DNA from: Ipomoea triloba | Taxonomy: Eukaryota; Streptophyta; Magnoliopsida; Solanales; Convolvulaceae | DNA length: 64,000 nucleotides | Assembly (NCBI RefSeq): GCF_003576645.1 | Contig: NC_044924.1 | Span: forward strand, 1,491,339 to 1,555,338 | Direction of reading: 5' to 3' | In this document: piece by piece, positions 25,560 to 38,689 of the stretch | Position numbering within the stretch: position 1 is the stretch's first letter | Layout of the letters: each line of letters begins with the position of its first letter | The notes under the pieces: generated by a model | What the model was told of the DNA's origin: nothing | Database searches by the model: none | Seen by the model: the letters and a program-made list of their open reading frames with translations, nothing else | Program-made: the position numbers and the translations under genes

Positions 25560-25840
25560 TCCGCCTGGTGTTGGTAGTATGACTGTGGCGCCCGACCGGA
25601 TGCGGCACTCAGAGGGTTAAAAAGAAATCCTTGGAAATCTTATTTCTTTCATTTCCCAAAGTCATTAATCTTGTATAAATACATATGGGGTCACATTGTA
25701 AAGGGGTCTGATTTTTAATAAAAATGAAATTACTTTGTCTCTATATTCTTTCAATCTTTTCTGTTATCTTCTTCTTGTTTTATGATTGTGTTGGCCCGCC
25801 ATCCAGCTACCTCGTAGCCGTAAAATCAACACTTATTTTG
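25560..25840. mobile_element. Possible LTR fragment
   Basis: A GC-rich stretch is followed by TATAAATACATATGGGGTCA, an AATAAAAATG-type signal and an end around CGTAGCCGTAAAATCAACA. This resembles the R/U5 end of a plant LTR retroelement. No primer-binding site, coding region or second LTR is present. Confidence 0.3.
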
Positions 25841-27275
25841 ACAGTTAACATCATTGGAGTGGTACAGTCTAACCATACCATATTTTAATACATATGACAA
25901 ACAAGTGAGATAAAAAAAAATCTTACAATTTTGATATTTTAATCAAACATCAAAATTTAAGGTAATATAGTATGTTTAATGTATGGATTAAATTAAATAA
26001 TATTTTTTAAAGCAAAATAAGAATATTGGCCTGGACAAACACATCTCATCTGATACATAGTGGTGAAGTTATTTTCAGCGTAAATGAGATGTATGTACTT
26101 TCCAGATTCCTATTACGTCAATAGATTTCATCCATGAATTAAAGAGATTAGTAAGTACCAACATGATCTGAGTCCAGACAGGTTTACAGGCTGCACAACA
26201 CGCAACCTCAAACTTTCCAATTCATATTCTATATATCACGTTGAGAGAGAAAAAAATTTGAAACTTTGATTTACAAGAAATCTTGTGTTCTATTTGAAGT
26301 TTACTTTGTGTTAGTAAAAAGTCACAAGTAAACTAACTAAAAAGAAAAAAGAAAAACAGAACTTTCAGTGCGAGTAGCTTATTATTGACCTAGTTTGAAC
26401 CGAACATTTTATCATAGACAACTTAGACTGGTTTACGTTCTTATGATTATTTATCGATTAGGATTACAAAACTAAGTTGACTCAATATAAACCATCGCGT
26501 AGTAATTGTGTTTTTCACTTATCATCAAAAAAAAAATCCAAACTCATCAAATAACAACTTAATTACGGAGTACATTCTATTAACTAGCAATTCAATCCGA
26601 CCTCAACGGGGAAAACTAATCCTCACCCCGACGAGAGAGAGGGCGAAAATGTGTTATATATTTTATACCATCTTAAGAAATTGAGACATTATTAATCCAC
26701 TTTTCATTTTACCTAGGAATAGTTGTGAAATGCATATAATTGATCAAAAGGGGCACCCTTAGCTAGCTAGCAAAATATGCACTCATCATTATCATCTCCA
26801 ACCTTAATGCCATAAATGCCTTTTGAAGAGCATGTAAAGATATGATGCAATATAATTTTGTAGCAACATTTAGGTAAGATTCCTTCTCCATCTATATTAT
26901 TGTTGTTCTTGTATATATATGCTTTCTCTTGGAGGTCTATGACTCAGCCCTCACTATCATCTTATACACAAAAGCCTATCCCCCACTTCCACCTTGCTTT
27001 AATTATTTATATATATTCCACTTTATTTACAATTTATTTCTAAATTTATTTAATTAATTAACTTGAAAGATCAGAGCTAATTAATGTATTTCCAAGATGG
27101 CTGACATGATCATCTAATAAGGTTTAAGGATCAATTATTGCATGGGAATAATGTCATCAATCCATGATTAGTTATTAATAAATTGCAAGCCCCATGAGCC
27201 CATGACTGAATCTAGTTAGAAAATATATTATGTGCTAAATATATATATCCTATGTATATAGTAAATCATATGGTA

Positions 27276-27467
27276 ACCTAATGGGGTAGCTCAAGTGGCA
27301 AGTGAGCTCTCTTTGTCAGGAAGAATTCGGGAGAATCCGGGTATGATTTTCACAAGTGACGATTCCCCGTGGGTCAGCTCTCGTGCCTCTCGAAGCGAAC
27401 ATGGGTGTACCTGGACCGTTAAACGGACAGAGAAATACCCCGTGAATTTACCAAAAAAAAAAAAAAA
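27276..27467 (+). mobile_element. SINE (Au-like) with perfect 15-bp target duplication
   Basis: It starts near GGGGTAGCTCAAGTGGCAAG, an A-box-bearing tRNA-like head, and ends with an A15 tail after CCGTGAATTTACC. The flanks GTAAATCATATGGTA at 27261-27275 and 27468-27482 are identical. The length, about 190 bp, fits the plant Au SINE family. Confidence 0.85.
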
Positions 27468-27489
27468 GTAAATCATATGGTATTAGATT

Positions 27490-27690
27490 ATTCGGACATT
27501 TACTTTGATAATTATAATGTTCTAAGTTTGACTCTCGATGAAGTTTGTCTATATACTTTATTGGTTTGAGCCGGTCAGTTATAGACAACTTAGACTAGTT
27601 TATTTCATTGTCGCGAAGAATTTTCAGGGACAAGGTATCACTAGATTCACTACCCTGGTCAATCCTTTTTTTTTTTTTTTTTAGAATACA
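27490..27690 (+). mobile_element. SINE-like repeat, related to the copy in VSR intron 11
   Basis: The phrase ATTGGTTTGAGCCGGTCAGT, followed by TATAGACAACTTAGACTAGT, matches 47650-47710 with substitutions. A B-box-like AGTTTGACTCTCGATG precedes it and a long T-run follows. Confidence 0.45.
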
Positions 27691-29190
27691 GTCAATCCTA
27701 TATTTTATAACTAAAAAATTTAAAAATTTTAATTTAAACTATCAAATTCAAATATTAATCTAATACTTAAGTATTTAATTCTTCACACACGCATACATGC
27801 GCGCGCACACACATATATAATTTTAAATTTAATATATCGAGAACGAGATGGGAAATGGTACTTTTATCACTATTTTTTGAATTTTGGCCCATCACAATTG
27901 AAAAAGATATTGGGGATCTCTACAGAATCGAAGAGACATTATTATCACTATAAACGAATCTGTCTTAGGTTTTTAACCACTTTCCATTTGTCAAATTATT
28001 ACTCCGTATTATTATTATTATTATTATTTTGCGTTGGACATAGGATAAAAGATCGATGATCATAAAGTTTGATATTATTTATACAAAAACACACTTTGGA
28101 GTACTAGAACATGTTAGCTTGTTAAGAATTATTAGGTCATTCCTATCTGCGTTTACTATAAACTAATCAAACACTCCAAAGGTTAATGACAATCTTAATT
28201 ACTTGCGTTTGTCTTTAAAAGCAAGGCACCAAATTCATTGGATTAGGTGGCAAGACAAGGCCAAAGCTGACTAGGCCAGGTAGTGTGTGCAAGCCTGGTT
28301 AATTAACAACCATAACTTTAATTAATTATTATTATTATCGGATTACTTAGAGTAATTAAATCGTAACTTCCAAAGTAGAGGGTTACAAGAGGCAGACAAA
28401 AATAGATTCATTGGAGTTGCAGATATTGAGCTTAGTACGTGGCAGCTATCATAATTCCTATGTGGACCACCTTGGAATTTTTGTTGCCTGTAAACTATGA
28501 TGATGGGATTTCAACCCATGAAAGAGTTGAATTTTGGGCCTAAAAGGATGATGGATAGTTATACCATTGACTTAAGTTCACTTACAAGATGAATCCGTCA
28601 TAACTTATATAAATATTCACAATTTAAGTTGTAAATATTTATTATGTAAATTGTGAATATTTAGTATATAAATTATGGATATTTAGTATGTAAATTGTGT
28701 ATTTTGAACCTGAATCCACTGAATGATTTGTCGGTGGAAAGAACATGGCTTTCATACTTAAAAGTTGTGTTTAGTTTGTTATTAAAAAATTTAATTAAAC
28801 TCTAGGTTATTAATTGCAGTTTTTTGTTGTCATCCAAAAGAATTTAATGTACATTCTTAAAAATAGTGACTGCAAGTTTCTCTTGCGATCTAAAAGAAAA
28901 TTTAATTAGGCTTCCAAGATTTAATAGATGCATATATATTTTTGGGTATCTTTTCAAATTTTGTGTAAGATTATAGTTTTCATCCTCCTCGTTGACACAC
29001 TTGTCAATTATCTTAAACTTTATCCGAATTATTATTGTGTATTATTATAATCTTGTTTTCCATTATATGGGGATGGGACCACCGGAGTAAGCTGAGCTAG
29101 TCAGAGAAAAAAATTTTAAATGGACAATTTGGCCCCTTCCTCACCTTAGTTAAACTAAACACTATCCACTTTTTTTTTTTTTTTTTTTTT

Positions 29191-32100
29191 GTTTTTCTTT
29201 TTTTAAGATTGTCCCTCCATGGATTAGAGAGACAAGTGGTGTTTGACACACTTATGGAGCCAATCTAAGAAGCCAGTAATAATATCCCACCAAGAAATAT
29301 ATATGTTCTATCAAAACACGATTTGTGTTTCTATTAATATTGGTTTTGCAGCTACTAGGTACTTGATTGGCAGATTAATACTAATGTATACAATGTGAAA
29401 ATATCTTAGAAACAATTTTATTGTCGGAAAGTAATAATCGAACTCCTTACAATATGCCCCTGAGAATATATATACATAGTCAGTTAGTTCAAAGGAGAAG
29501 AAGAAAGGAAGATGTTTATAATTTTAGCTTAGGAAACTTAATTCCCTAAATCAAGTTTGGACTTATTTCCTAAAAAGTGAGATATACTCTCTTAAATTCG
29601 GAAAAGGAAATTGTGGGGTGAATATGGAAATGGATCTTTCAATATCTTTGGAGTGCGCGCCTATTTAGATCTCCTTCCAATATAACAGACTAACTTCCCC
29701 AATTAATAAATAACCAGAGCCGCCGCATGGTTACTCTTGCTAGGTATTCATCAATCAACATTCATGTGATTGAGTTGATATTTAAAATTTTCAAGTATTT
29801 GAATAAGAGATATGATCTTTAAGTTTCAATTTTAGTTCATATATTATATGAATGCATGAGTGTTATTGTTGATAATGTGTGTAGACTAAATGGATGGTAC
29901 ATAGAAACATATTATGTTGGTCTATGTTGTCGGCAAGAAATTGGTATCCTCAATATCATCTTTGAGATCGAAATTCACTACGCATTTATAGGAGATTTTT
30001 TTACATGTATATGCATATCAGACAGTTGATAGAACTTGAACAAAACTGAATGCCTTTGCCTTCTTAAAGTTGTAGATTTTGCTTCTTTTTGTTACACCAC
30101 GAGGTATATCCTAACTCCTAAGTAACCCCTAATTATATGAGTCATCTTTAATCCCGTAGAAAAACGTATCATACACTAGGCTGATCCTTATTTGCACCGA
30201 GTTGGCCAATTAAGGAGCCTTTTGACATTATTGTTATTGTACCGGCCTGTATTAGTTAGTTTTTGCAGAATTTGAAAGGTGGAATCAAGATTCAAGGCTG
30301 TAACTTTTTGGCACCAGATCAGAGTTTCCCTTTTCTCATTTCTTGTCACAGACAAAAGTGAAAGTGATGAGAACCCCCATAGTCCTAGCTGAACTTGACC
30401 CATTACTCTATATGAATTATCATTTGAACTCTAAACCCTCCCTGTACAGCAAATGACTTGTGAATCAGTTGTTGTGCTGAGAATGTTGGCATTTCAGCAA
30501 AGGTTGTTTCTTGCAGTGCCATTTTGCTAGGAGTATTAATTACTTAATTTTCACCAGCCCAACATTCCTGAACAGTGCATTTGGAAAATGGGGTGTCAAA
30601 AGTTTTGGTGTTGTTGAGAGTGATGAAAGCTACTAGGAGGAGAGACTGACAGAGAATCAGGTAATTAAGACAGTAGGTGGTAGAATGGTCAGTTGATGAG
30701 TGGTGTTTTGGTGATGATAGAAGTAGGAAAGTATTGCAGTAGTGGCAGCTTAAGTGACCGTGAAACTATGAAGACAATGCCAGCACGGACAACTCAGTTA
30801 ATTCCTGAATCATAAAATGTGTGACTGGGAAAGTTATAGTCTTCTCGAATATTGCACGTATTCAACTCAACAGCTCAGGGCAATTGGTTGCTAGGCTGCC
30901 AATGCAACTGTAAGGTTAGAGAACTGACTATCATATCGAATAGCTCTGGGTCAAGCCTTACCCGACCAATTGTAGACACTATGGACACAACTTAAGCCGA
31001 ACCCGGGGATAACGGGTATCATAACCAAAAGACATTGCACCCATTTTCACAAGAAATCCATTCACAAGACAAGCATATATATGTAGCAGTCTAAGTAACC
31101 AACTCACACTGTTGAACCCAAATTTCCTTTGTCCATTTCTGATGCAGATGTTAGTGGAGAGTCTCACCATAATTTAAACCATCAAGGAAAGCCATGTTTT
31201 TTAGAGTAAAGTGGTGAGTAAGTACAAGTTTAGTTGTGTGGAGTCAAACAAGTTTGGTCTAAAGGCTATGAAAGTAGAATGGTGTGTCTGTCTGTTAGCA
31301 AATGGTTATCAGTTATCAGTAGAGTGGTTTCACTTACTATCCGTGGCAGTTGAAAAATTCCACACCTAACAATCTCTCAAGTAGTGCACTTGTTTACACT
31401 AATAATATATGTAGTAATCATTGATTAATGAAAATAAATGAAGTTAAGGCCCAGCTGTTATCGTTGAAAATTTCACTGGAACCATAGTGTTGGTTGGTTT
31501 ATGACCAAGCTAATCAGGCCTCTTCTGAATTCACCTCTGTCCTCAGATTTTGTAAGATTTGGCCATTTGGGTTCATTTGTTTTTTTNTTTTTTTTTTTTT
31601 TTTTTCTTGTTTTTCTTTTTTTAAGATTGTCCCTCCATGGATTAGAGAGACAAGTGGTGTTTGACACACTTATGGAGCCAATCTAAGAAGCCAGTAATAA
31701 TATCCCACCAAGAAATATATATGTTCTATCAAAACACGATTTGTGTTTCTATTAATATTGGTTTTGCAGCTACTAGGTACTTGATTGGCAGATTAATACT
31801 AATGTATACAATGTGAAAATATCTTAGAAACAATTTTATTGTCGGAAAGTAATAATCGAACTCCTTACAATATGCCCCTGAGAATATATATACATAGTCA
31901 GTTAGTTCAAAGGAGAAGAAGAAAGGAAGATGTTTATAATTTTAGCTTAGGAAACTTAATTCCCTAAATCAAGTTTGGACTTATTTCCTAAAAAGTGAGA
32001 TATACTCTCTTAAATTCGGAAAAGGAAATTGTGGGGTGAATATGGAAATGGATCTTTCAATATCTTTGGAGTGCGCGCCTATTTAGATCTCCTTCCAATA

Positions 32101-34025
32101 TAACAGACTAACTTCCCCAATTAATAAATAACCAGAGCCGCCGCATGGTTACTCTTGCTAGGTATTCATCAATCAACATTCATGTGATTGAGTTGATATT
32201 TAAAATTTTCAAGTATTTGAATAAGAGATATGATCTTTAAGTTTCAATTTTAGTTCATATATTATATGAATGCATGAGTGTTATTGTTGATAATGTGTGT
32301 AGACTAAATGGATGGTACATAGAAACATATTATGTTGGTCTATGTTGTCGGCAAGAAATTGGTATCCTCAATATCATCTTTGAGATCGAAATTCACTACG
32401 CATTTATAGGAGATTTTTTTACATGTATATGCATATCAGACAGTTGATAGAACTTGAACAAAACTGAATGCCTTTGCCTTCTTAAAGTTGTAGATTTTGC
32501 TTCTTTTTGTTACACCACGAGGTATATCCTAACTCCTAAGTAACCCCTAATTATATGAGTCATCTTTAATCCCGTAGAAAAACGTATCATACACTAGGCT
32601 GATCCTTATTTGCACCGAGTTGGCCAATTAAGGAGCCTTTTGACATTATTGTTATTGTACCGGCCTGTATTAGTTAGTTTTTGCAGAATTTGAAAGGTGG
32701 AATCAAGATTCAAGGCTGTAACTTTTTGGCACCAGATCAGAGTTTCCCTTTTCTCATTTCTTGTCACAGACAAAAGTGAAAGTGATGAGAACCCCCATAG
32801 TCCTAGCTGAACTTGACCCATTACTCTATATGAATTATCATTTGAACTCTAAACCCTCCCTGTACAGCAAATGACTTGTGAATCAGTTGTTGTGCTGAGA
32901 ATGTTGGCATTTCAGCAAAGGTTGTTTCTTGCAGTGCCATTTTGCTAGGAGTATTAATTACTTAATTTTCACCAGCCCAACATTCCTGAACAGTGCATTT
33001 GGAAAATGGGGTGTCAAAAGTTTTGGTGTTGTTGAGAGTGATGAAAGCTACTAGGAGGAGAGACTGACAGAGAATCAGGTAATTAAGACAGTAGGTGGTA
33101 GAATGGTCAGTTGATGAGTGGTGTTTTGGTGATGATAGAAGTAGGAAAGTATTGCAGTAGTGGCAGCTTAAGTGACCGTGAAACTATGAAGACAATGCCA
33201 GCACGGACAACTCAGTTAATTCCTGAATCATAAAATGTGTGACTGGGAAAGTTATAGTCTTCTCGAATATTGCACGTATTCAACTCAACAGCTCAGGGCA
33301 ATTGGTTGCTAGGCTGCCAATGCAACTGTAAGGTTAGAGAACTGACTATCATATCGAATAGCTCTGGGTCAAGCCTTACCCGACCAATTGTAGACACTAT
33401 GGACACAACTTAAGCCGAACCCGGGGATAACGGGTATCATAACCAAAAGACATTGCACCCATTTTCACAAGAAATCCATTCACAAGACAAGCATATATAT
33501 GTAGCAGTCTAAGTAACCAACTCACACTGTTGAACCCAAATTTCCTTTGTCCATTTCTGATGCAGATGTTAGTGGAGAGTCTCACCATAATTTAAACCAT
33601 CAAGGAAAGCCATGTTTTTTAGAGTAAAGTGGTGAGTAAGTACAAGTTTAGTTGTGTGGAGTCAAACAAGTTTGGTCTAAAGGCTATGAAAGTAGAATGG
33701 TGTGTCTGTCTGTTAGCAAATGGTTATCAGTTATCAGTAGAGTGGTTTCACTTACTATCCGTGGCAGTTGAAAAATTCCACACCTAACAATCTCTCAAGT
33801 AGTGCACTTGTTTACACTAATAATATATGTAGTAATCATTGATTAATGAAAATAAATGAAGTTAAGGCCCAGCTGTTATCGTTGAAAATTTCACTGGAAC
33901 CATAGTGTTGGTTGGTTTATGACCAAGCTAATCAGGCCTCTTCTGAATTCACCTCTGTCCTCAGATTTTGTAAGATTTGGCCATTTGGGTTCATTTGTTT
34001 TTTTTTGTTTTTTTTGTTTTTTTTT
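29191..34025. repeat. Two-copy 2418-bp tandem duplication, non-coding
   Basis: Everything from about 29191 to 31608 recurs 2418 bp downstream up to about 34025. In every stretch compared by eye the copies were identical. Each unit starts and ends in a poly-T tract, and the junction tract contains the only N of the window (31587). Short open frames (71 and 63 codons) are repeated identically but look random. No gene or transposon signature was recognised inside. Either a very recent duplication or an assembly artefact at a homopolymer gap. Confidence 0.95.
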
Positions 34026-35895
34026 TTACATTTCTTTAATTTGAAATAGGAAATGCAGAATGAAGAATGAAAAAAAATAATTAAATAAATGCAATCTTTT
34101 CCGATACTACAAGAAAATAAATAAATAAATATTAAGTTTGAAAGAGTGATTCATCAAAAATTAGACATGTCAATCTTAATCAGGAATTATACGAGTTGGC
34201 TCAATAAAATCAAAATATTAATGGGTTAAAATTGAAAATATCAAAATCAAACTAGGGATAGTCCTATTGAATTGTCGGGTTAGTCTAACAGGCACATTAA
34301 TTTATTTTTTTTAAAGTTAAAAATATAAATTAAGGTCGATTTTTAACCTACCAAAACAACCGGAATTCCATTAAAACATGTTCTATTTCTCTTGCTAATA
34401 ACATACATATTTTCTTGTAACTTGACGGTGTCTAGAGTGCATTTTGGGTGAAACCCGCCTTATGAATTATGATTTTAAGTAACAAATAATCAACTGTACC
34501 AAAAAAGTAGCTGACAAAATTAATAGGTCGTTCTCACTGAAAATCAAACTTAGAATCAGTAATTATCAACCCAACAACTTAACAAATTCGATTTGGTTAC
34601 CCAAAATCAAACTTGACCCGTTTCCATTCTCTTTTCCACGTTGTATGTGCGTGCAAGCGTGCATCACATTCCATGAGACATAACCTTAAACTGTTAAAGC
34701 ACGTAAAGCACAAAAACCCGGGAATGTGCTATCCCTTGCTTGCTTCTATGCTCCTAAACAAGCAAGCAATGCCTCCTGGCTAATTAAAACGTAATTAACT
34801 CCCTAATTTTCAGCTTACTTTATCCCCAAGCAATCAACCGCCGCCGCCGCCGTCGTAGGTCGTCGGATACGTGGCCGTCGATCGCAGCCGCCGCGTTGTC
34901 CCTGCGACTCGTGACTTCCAGATCCATACGACTTAGCTTGGTCCCCTTTCATACGCTTTCAATCGTTTGACAAACAACAATTAATTAATTAATTAATTAA
35001 TTCTTAGGATTTTGCTTCCACTAACAGTTCCCAATCGAATTTATTCACACAAACAAATTAAAATAATGAAAAGTCAAGGAATTTCTCCGCCGCGTATAGT
35101 GGTACACCAAAATTCCCTTCGAATATAATCTTAGTTTTCATCAAACACCCTACGGTTTAAAAAAATTAAAATATAAAAATCATAACCACTCAAGTTAGTT
35201 AGACAGAAAATTTAATAATCACAAAATTTTGATGTTTATTAGCTTGAACTGATCAATTAATAAACTAAGCTAGTTTACCACTTCACTCATAAAACTATTT
35301 AAGCTATGATAACTTAAGTTGATTTATTTCTTCACTCAAAGATTATCATTAATTATAATAACTTAAGCGAGTTAATTTAGACTTTTTCATTACATGATCA
35401 GAAATTTAATTTTTTTTAGACAAACCCACGATTAGTTTAGACTTTTTCATTACATAATCAGAAATATAGTATTTTTTTAGACCGATTCATTCAAGACTGA
35501 ACATTAACTAACCTAGCATTAATAGAGAAAATTTGTTAAGGGCTGAAATAGAAAACAAATTGACAACTAAGTGTAATGCTAATCTTAGTAATGAACTAAT
35601 GATTGTAATGAACAGAACGTGCAATGGGGCACATACCACATGGGCAACTACCAAATCGCATGTATCACGGCCACGAATTAAATTAAACACGCAATTAGAA
35701 CGAACATTACAGGACTGATTGATTGATGATTAAAACGGAATTATTAGAAGTAATTACCCAACCAATAACAAATCCAATCCAATTCAATGAATGAATTAAT
35801 GCATGGTAATAACAAAGAGAGAAGAGGTAAAATCAATGGCCTACTCTAACTCTCTGTACATTAAGAATATAATTTGGAACTATAATACGATTGAA
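34026..35895. other. Intergenic, 3' side of the ZAT10-like gene
   Basis: AT-rich, with a GC-rich island at 34835-34930 that contains a 35-codon ORF on the minus strand (34927-34820). A TTAA repeat lies at 34981-35002. The ZAT10-like 3' UTR occupies the right end. Confidence 0.5.
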
Positions 35896-36687
35896 TTAGG
35901 CGGTTTCTGGGAAGGATAAGCGCGGTTTCTTCGCCGGCATCGGACTTTCTACTTCATGATCGCCGGTGGACGGTTGATTTGGCTGGCCGGAGCCGCAGTC
36001 GATGCTCAGGCGAAGGTCGAGCTCCGGCGAGGGAGGGAGTTCGTTGAGGTCGAATTCCAGGGGTGTACGGATCGAGATAACGACGCTATCGGAGGATGTG
36101 CCGCTGCGGCTTCCGCCGCCGCCGAGTTTGCCTTCGTAGTGGCGGCGTTTATGGCCGCCGAGAGCCTGGCCGGTCGGGAAGGATTTGTGGCAGATGGAGC
36201 ACTCGTGCGGCTTGCCGCTAGGGTTCAGAGCACCCGCCGCTGTGACGGAGGCTGACGTGGAGGGGTGGTTGTTGTCGTCCTCGGCGGCGGCGGCGTATTT
36301 TCGGTGGCTGGCTTTATGCCCACCAAGTGCTTGATAAGATGCAAACGCTTTGTCACACACGCTGCACTTGTATTCCTGAACGGTTTCCAACACCGCCTTC
36401 GGCGGCGACCGCGGCGGCGGCGGAGAATCCTCACTTTTCTTCTCTTCCGTCTTTTCCGTCTTCTCCGCTTCCTCGCCGGCGAGAATCCTCCGCCGCCGCG
36501 GCTCCTCCCCTCTAGCAAGCATAACCAAACAAACCGCCAAATACTCCTCCTCACTTTCCGGCTGCGGGCTCTCAGTGCGGGGGCGCTTAGACCGCCGCTT
36601 CTTAAAACTGTGAACATCAACCTCCCCAAGCGGCGGCGGCATCTTCGGCGCCACCGTGGCCGCCGCTTTCAGAGCCTCCAAAGCCAT
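35896..36687 (-). CDS. ZAT10: C1-2i C2H2 zinc finger repressor, ZAT10/STZ-like, 263 aa
   Basis: A single exon, usual for the family. In order: start [12 protein letters not shown]; basic B-box [10 protein letters not shown]-box [13 protein letters not shown]; zinc finger 1 [20 protein letters not shown]; zinc finger 2 [23 protein letters not shown] repressor motif FDLNELPP; end [17 protein letters not shown]. The start and the SPMPAKKPR end are shared with Arabidopsis ZAT10. Both fingers have the plant QALGGH helix that reads AGT-type sites. The family acts in the nucleus as a stress-induced repressor (cold, drought, salt, wounding). A TATATATATA run at about 36794-36803 lies upstream on the minus strand. 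Confidence 0.93.
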   Translation of the reverse strand: MALEALKAAATVAPKMPPPLGEVDVHSFKKRRSKRPRTESPQPESEEEYLAVCLVMLARGEEPRRRRILAGEEAEKTEKTEEKKSEDSPPPPRSPPKAVLETVQEYKCSVCDKAFASYQALGGHKASHRKYAAAAEDDNNHPSTSASVTAAGALNPSGKPHECSICHKSFPTGQALGGHKRRHYEGKLGGGGSRSGTSSDSVVISIRTPLEFDLNELPPSPELDLRLSIDCGSGQPNQPSTGDHEVESPMPAKKPRLSFPETA

Positions 36688-38104
36688 CGGGAAGTATTAG
36701 TATTTCTAAAACACAAGATAGAGAAAGGGAAAGAGAGATAGGAAAGCAAGAGATAAAAGGGAGTTTGAGTGAGAGTGAAGGACTGAAGACAAGAATATAT
36801 ATATATACAGACAGGTAAGGGCATAAGAGGTTGGAAGTTGCGTATGGAAAGGCGGTGGTGGAGTTGTACAGGTTATACCTAAACCTACATATACCAATAT
36901 TATTATACTCCCACCAAGCTTAGGAATTCCTTTTTTTTTTTTTAATTAATAATAATAATTCAAACAAATACAACAAAGTTTTTAATAATAACAATCAAAA
37001 ATCATTACGTATTTTTTGAGATATATACGTAAAGGCAGGATAGGAGTTGAGTGTGATCACACGTCTGCAGGATGGTGGAAGTGAAAGTCGGTCCAAACTA
37101 CACGGTTATGGGTAGTGGCAAGAAAAGTTTAATTCACTCGTGATCGAGTCTTAACAGTATGACAATTATATTTAATGTAATAAATTTTTATAAATATTAG
37201 ACACTATTTCTCTCAGTTAATGAATCACTAAATCATCTTAATTTACATCTCTATTATCCTGACAGGTCAAGGTGTAGTCCTGAACAGGAGAGCTATTTTA
37301 TCTCGTGGGGAATTGAAGGAAAATTCAAGAATTATTTCTTGATCTGATTTATACTTTTCAACGACTTTTAATTTTTTTCCAAAATTTACAATAAAATATT
37401 GTTATTGCAATTTTTAAGTATATCTACTACTATAATAAATTATATTACAAGGGGATAAGTACGAGATTAGTTTATGAAGATTATTACAGGGCGTGTAAGG
37501 TTTAGGAATTTACTGACTGCCGGCTCCTTTGCTTTCCTATTCATTGTTTGGTAATTAAGAGATGGGGAGTTGTATTAGGATCATGGGTTCCTAATATGAT
37601 TGCAATTACAATTCTTGATCTCACCTAATTAAATGTAGGAAATTAAAGGTTTTTTTTTTTTTTTTTTACTACGCCCTCAAAACAAATCTTGTGATGCAAG
37701 ATTGAGTTTTGGAAATTACCTACTAATTAATTGTTCATTTTTAATTGTGTTGTTATGGAAAGTGGGTCAATTGATCGTTGAGCTGGAATTAAAATTAGTG
37801 AGAGTTAAAAATATTTTAGTAAGGCACAAACGACGGTAATCTAGATTCTAGATGGCTAGATATTATTGACATAAATATTATTCAAATTTAGATTGTTCAA
37901 AGTCTCGACAACTTAATCCTTAAAAGATTTGAAAAAAAAAAATTGTATCATGTAAGGAATAAAAAGAGTCAAGCGCGCAAATAGAGATTCAACCTAATTA
38001 AGTTCAAAACACAACAAAAAAAACTAATTAAACCAAAATTTACCCTAATTCAGTTAAAAGTAGTTATAAGTAACAATTCAAACTGTGCGTAGAATATCAA
38101 CCCA

Positions 38105-38202
38105 TTATATATATAAATAAATAAATAAATAAATAAATAAATATAAATATATATATATATATATATTTATTTATTTATTTATTTATTTATTTATATATAT
38201 AT
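38105..38202. repeat. Inverted AAAT/ATTT microsatellite hairpin
   Basis: About eight AAAT units, an AT alternation and about eight ATTT units form a near-perfect palindrome of roughly 98 bp, able to fold into a hairpin. Confidence 0.9.
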
Positions 38203-38689
38203 TGTATTTATATTTATTATTATACTACTATAAATGTGAATAGATATCTATAGTAGAGAGTGTATCCGCCCACTGGCGATATGGAATTGGACAATTTTAA
38301 GTATCCATCTCTCTTTCACTTGGATCACCCTCGTACGTTGATTTCCATCCATCGATTTCAAACCTTCTCCACTTTTACATCAACTTTATCACCTACAAAT
38401 TGTATTTACATTAAATTAATTATTGGAAGCAAATTAGATAGTCCACCTAATAAAGTCCAAACGTCGGCAAAGAAACTCCCTCAACTCAGCCACGTGTATG
38501 TATCCCTACTTACAAAAATAAAAAGTTTCAAAATTTTTCTAGAAAGCATGAGAAGTACGTAGTAGTATTTTGAGAAGAAATTTGTAGATATATCCGCATT
38601 AGGTGCAAGTGTAAGTTCAAGAGGCTTTTGGCCACGTCAAAAAATCAAACCTCTTCATATATATATATATATATGGACAAGTTTCAATG

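Larger units (their letters stand above)
24847..29189. other. Intergenic, gene-poor
   Basis: LBD promoter side: a TATATA at about 24950. Further on: a possible LTR fragment (25560-25840), a SINE with perfect target duplication (27276-27467), a second SINE-like copy (27490-27680), microsatellites near 27785 and 28009, and the inverted AT-rich repeat at 28600-28700. No gene seen. Confidence 0.55.

Noticed and set aside
25354..25608. 84-codon minus-strand frame within the possible LTR fragment
   Set aside because: It has no recognisable gag, protease, integrase or reverse-transcriptase motif, so it was not called as coding.
30188..33588. Identical 71-aa and 63-aa open frames in each copy of the 2418-bp repeat
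   Set aside because: Their identity follows from the DNA duplication; they have no motif and a composition typical of random frames.
35956..36741. Several long open frames antisense or out of frame to the ZAT10-like gene
   Set aside because: They are shadows of a GC-rich coding exon; the C2H2 frame with both fingers and the EAR motif explains the region.
38260..38562. 100-codon open frame
   Set aside because: No recognisable domain, no ATG context or splice partners, and it lies among repeats.
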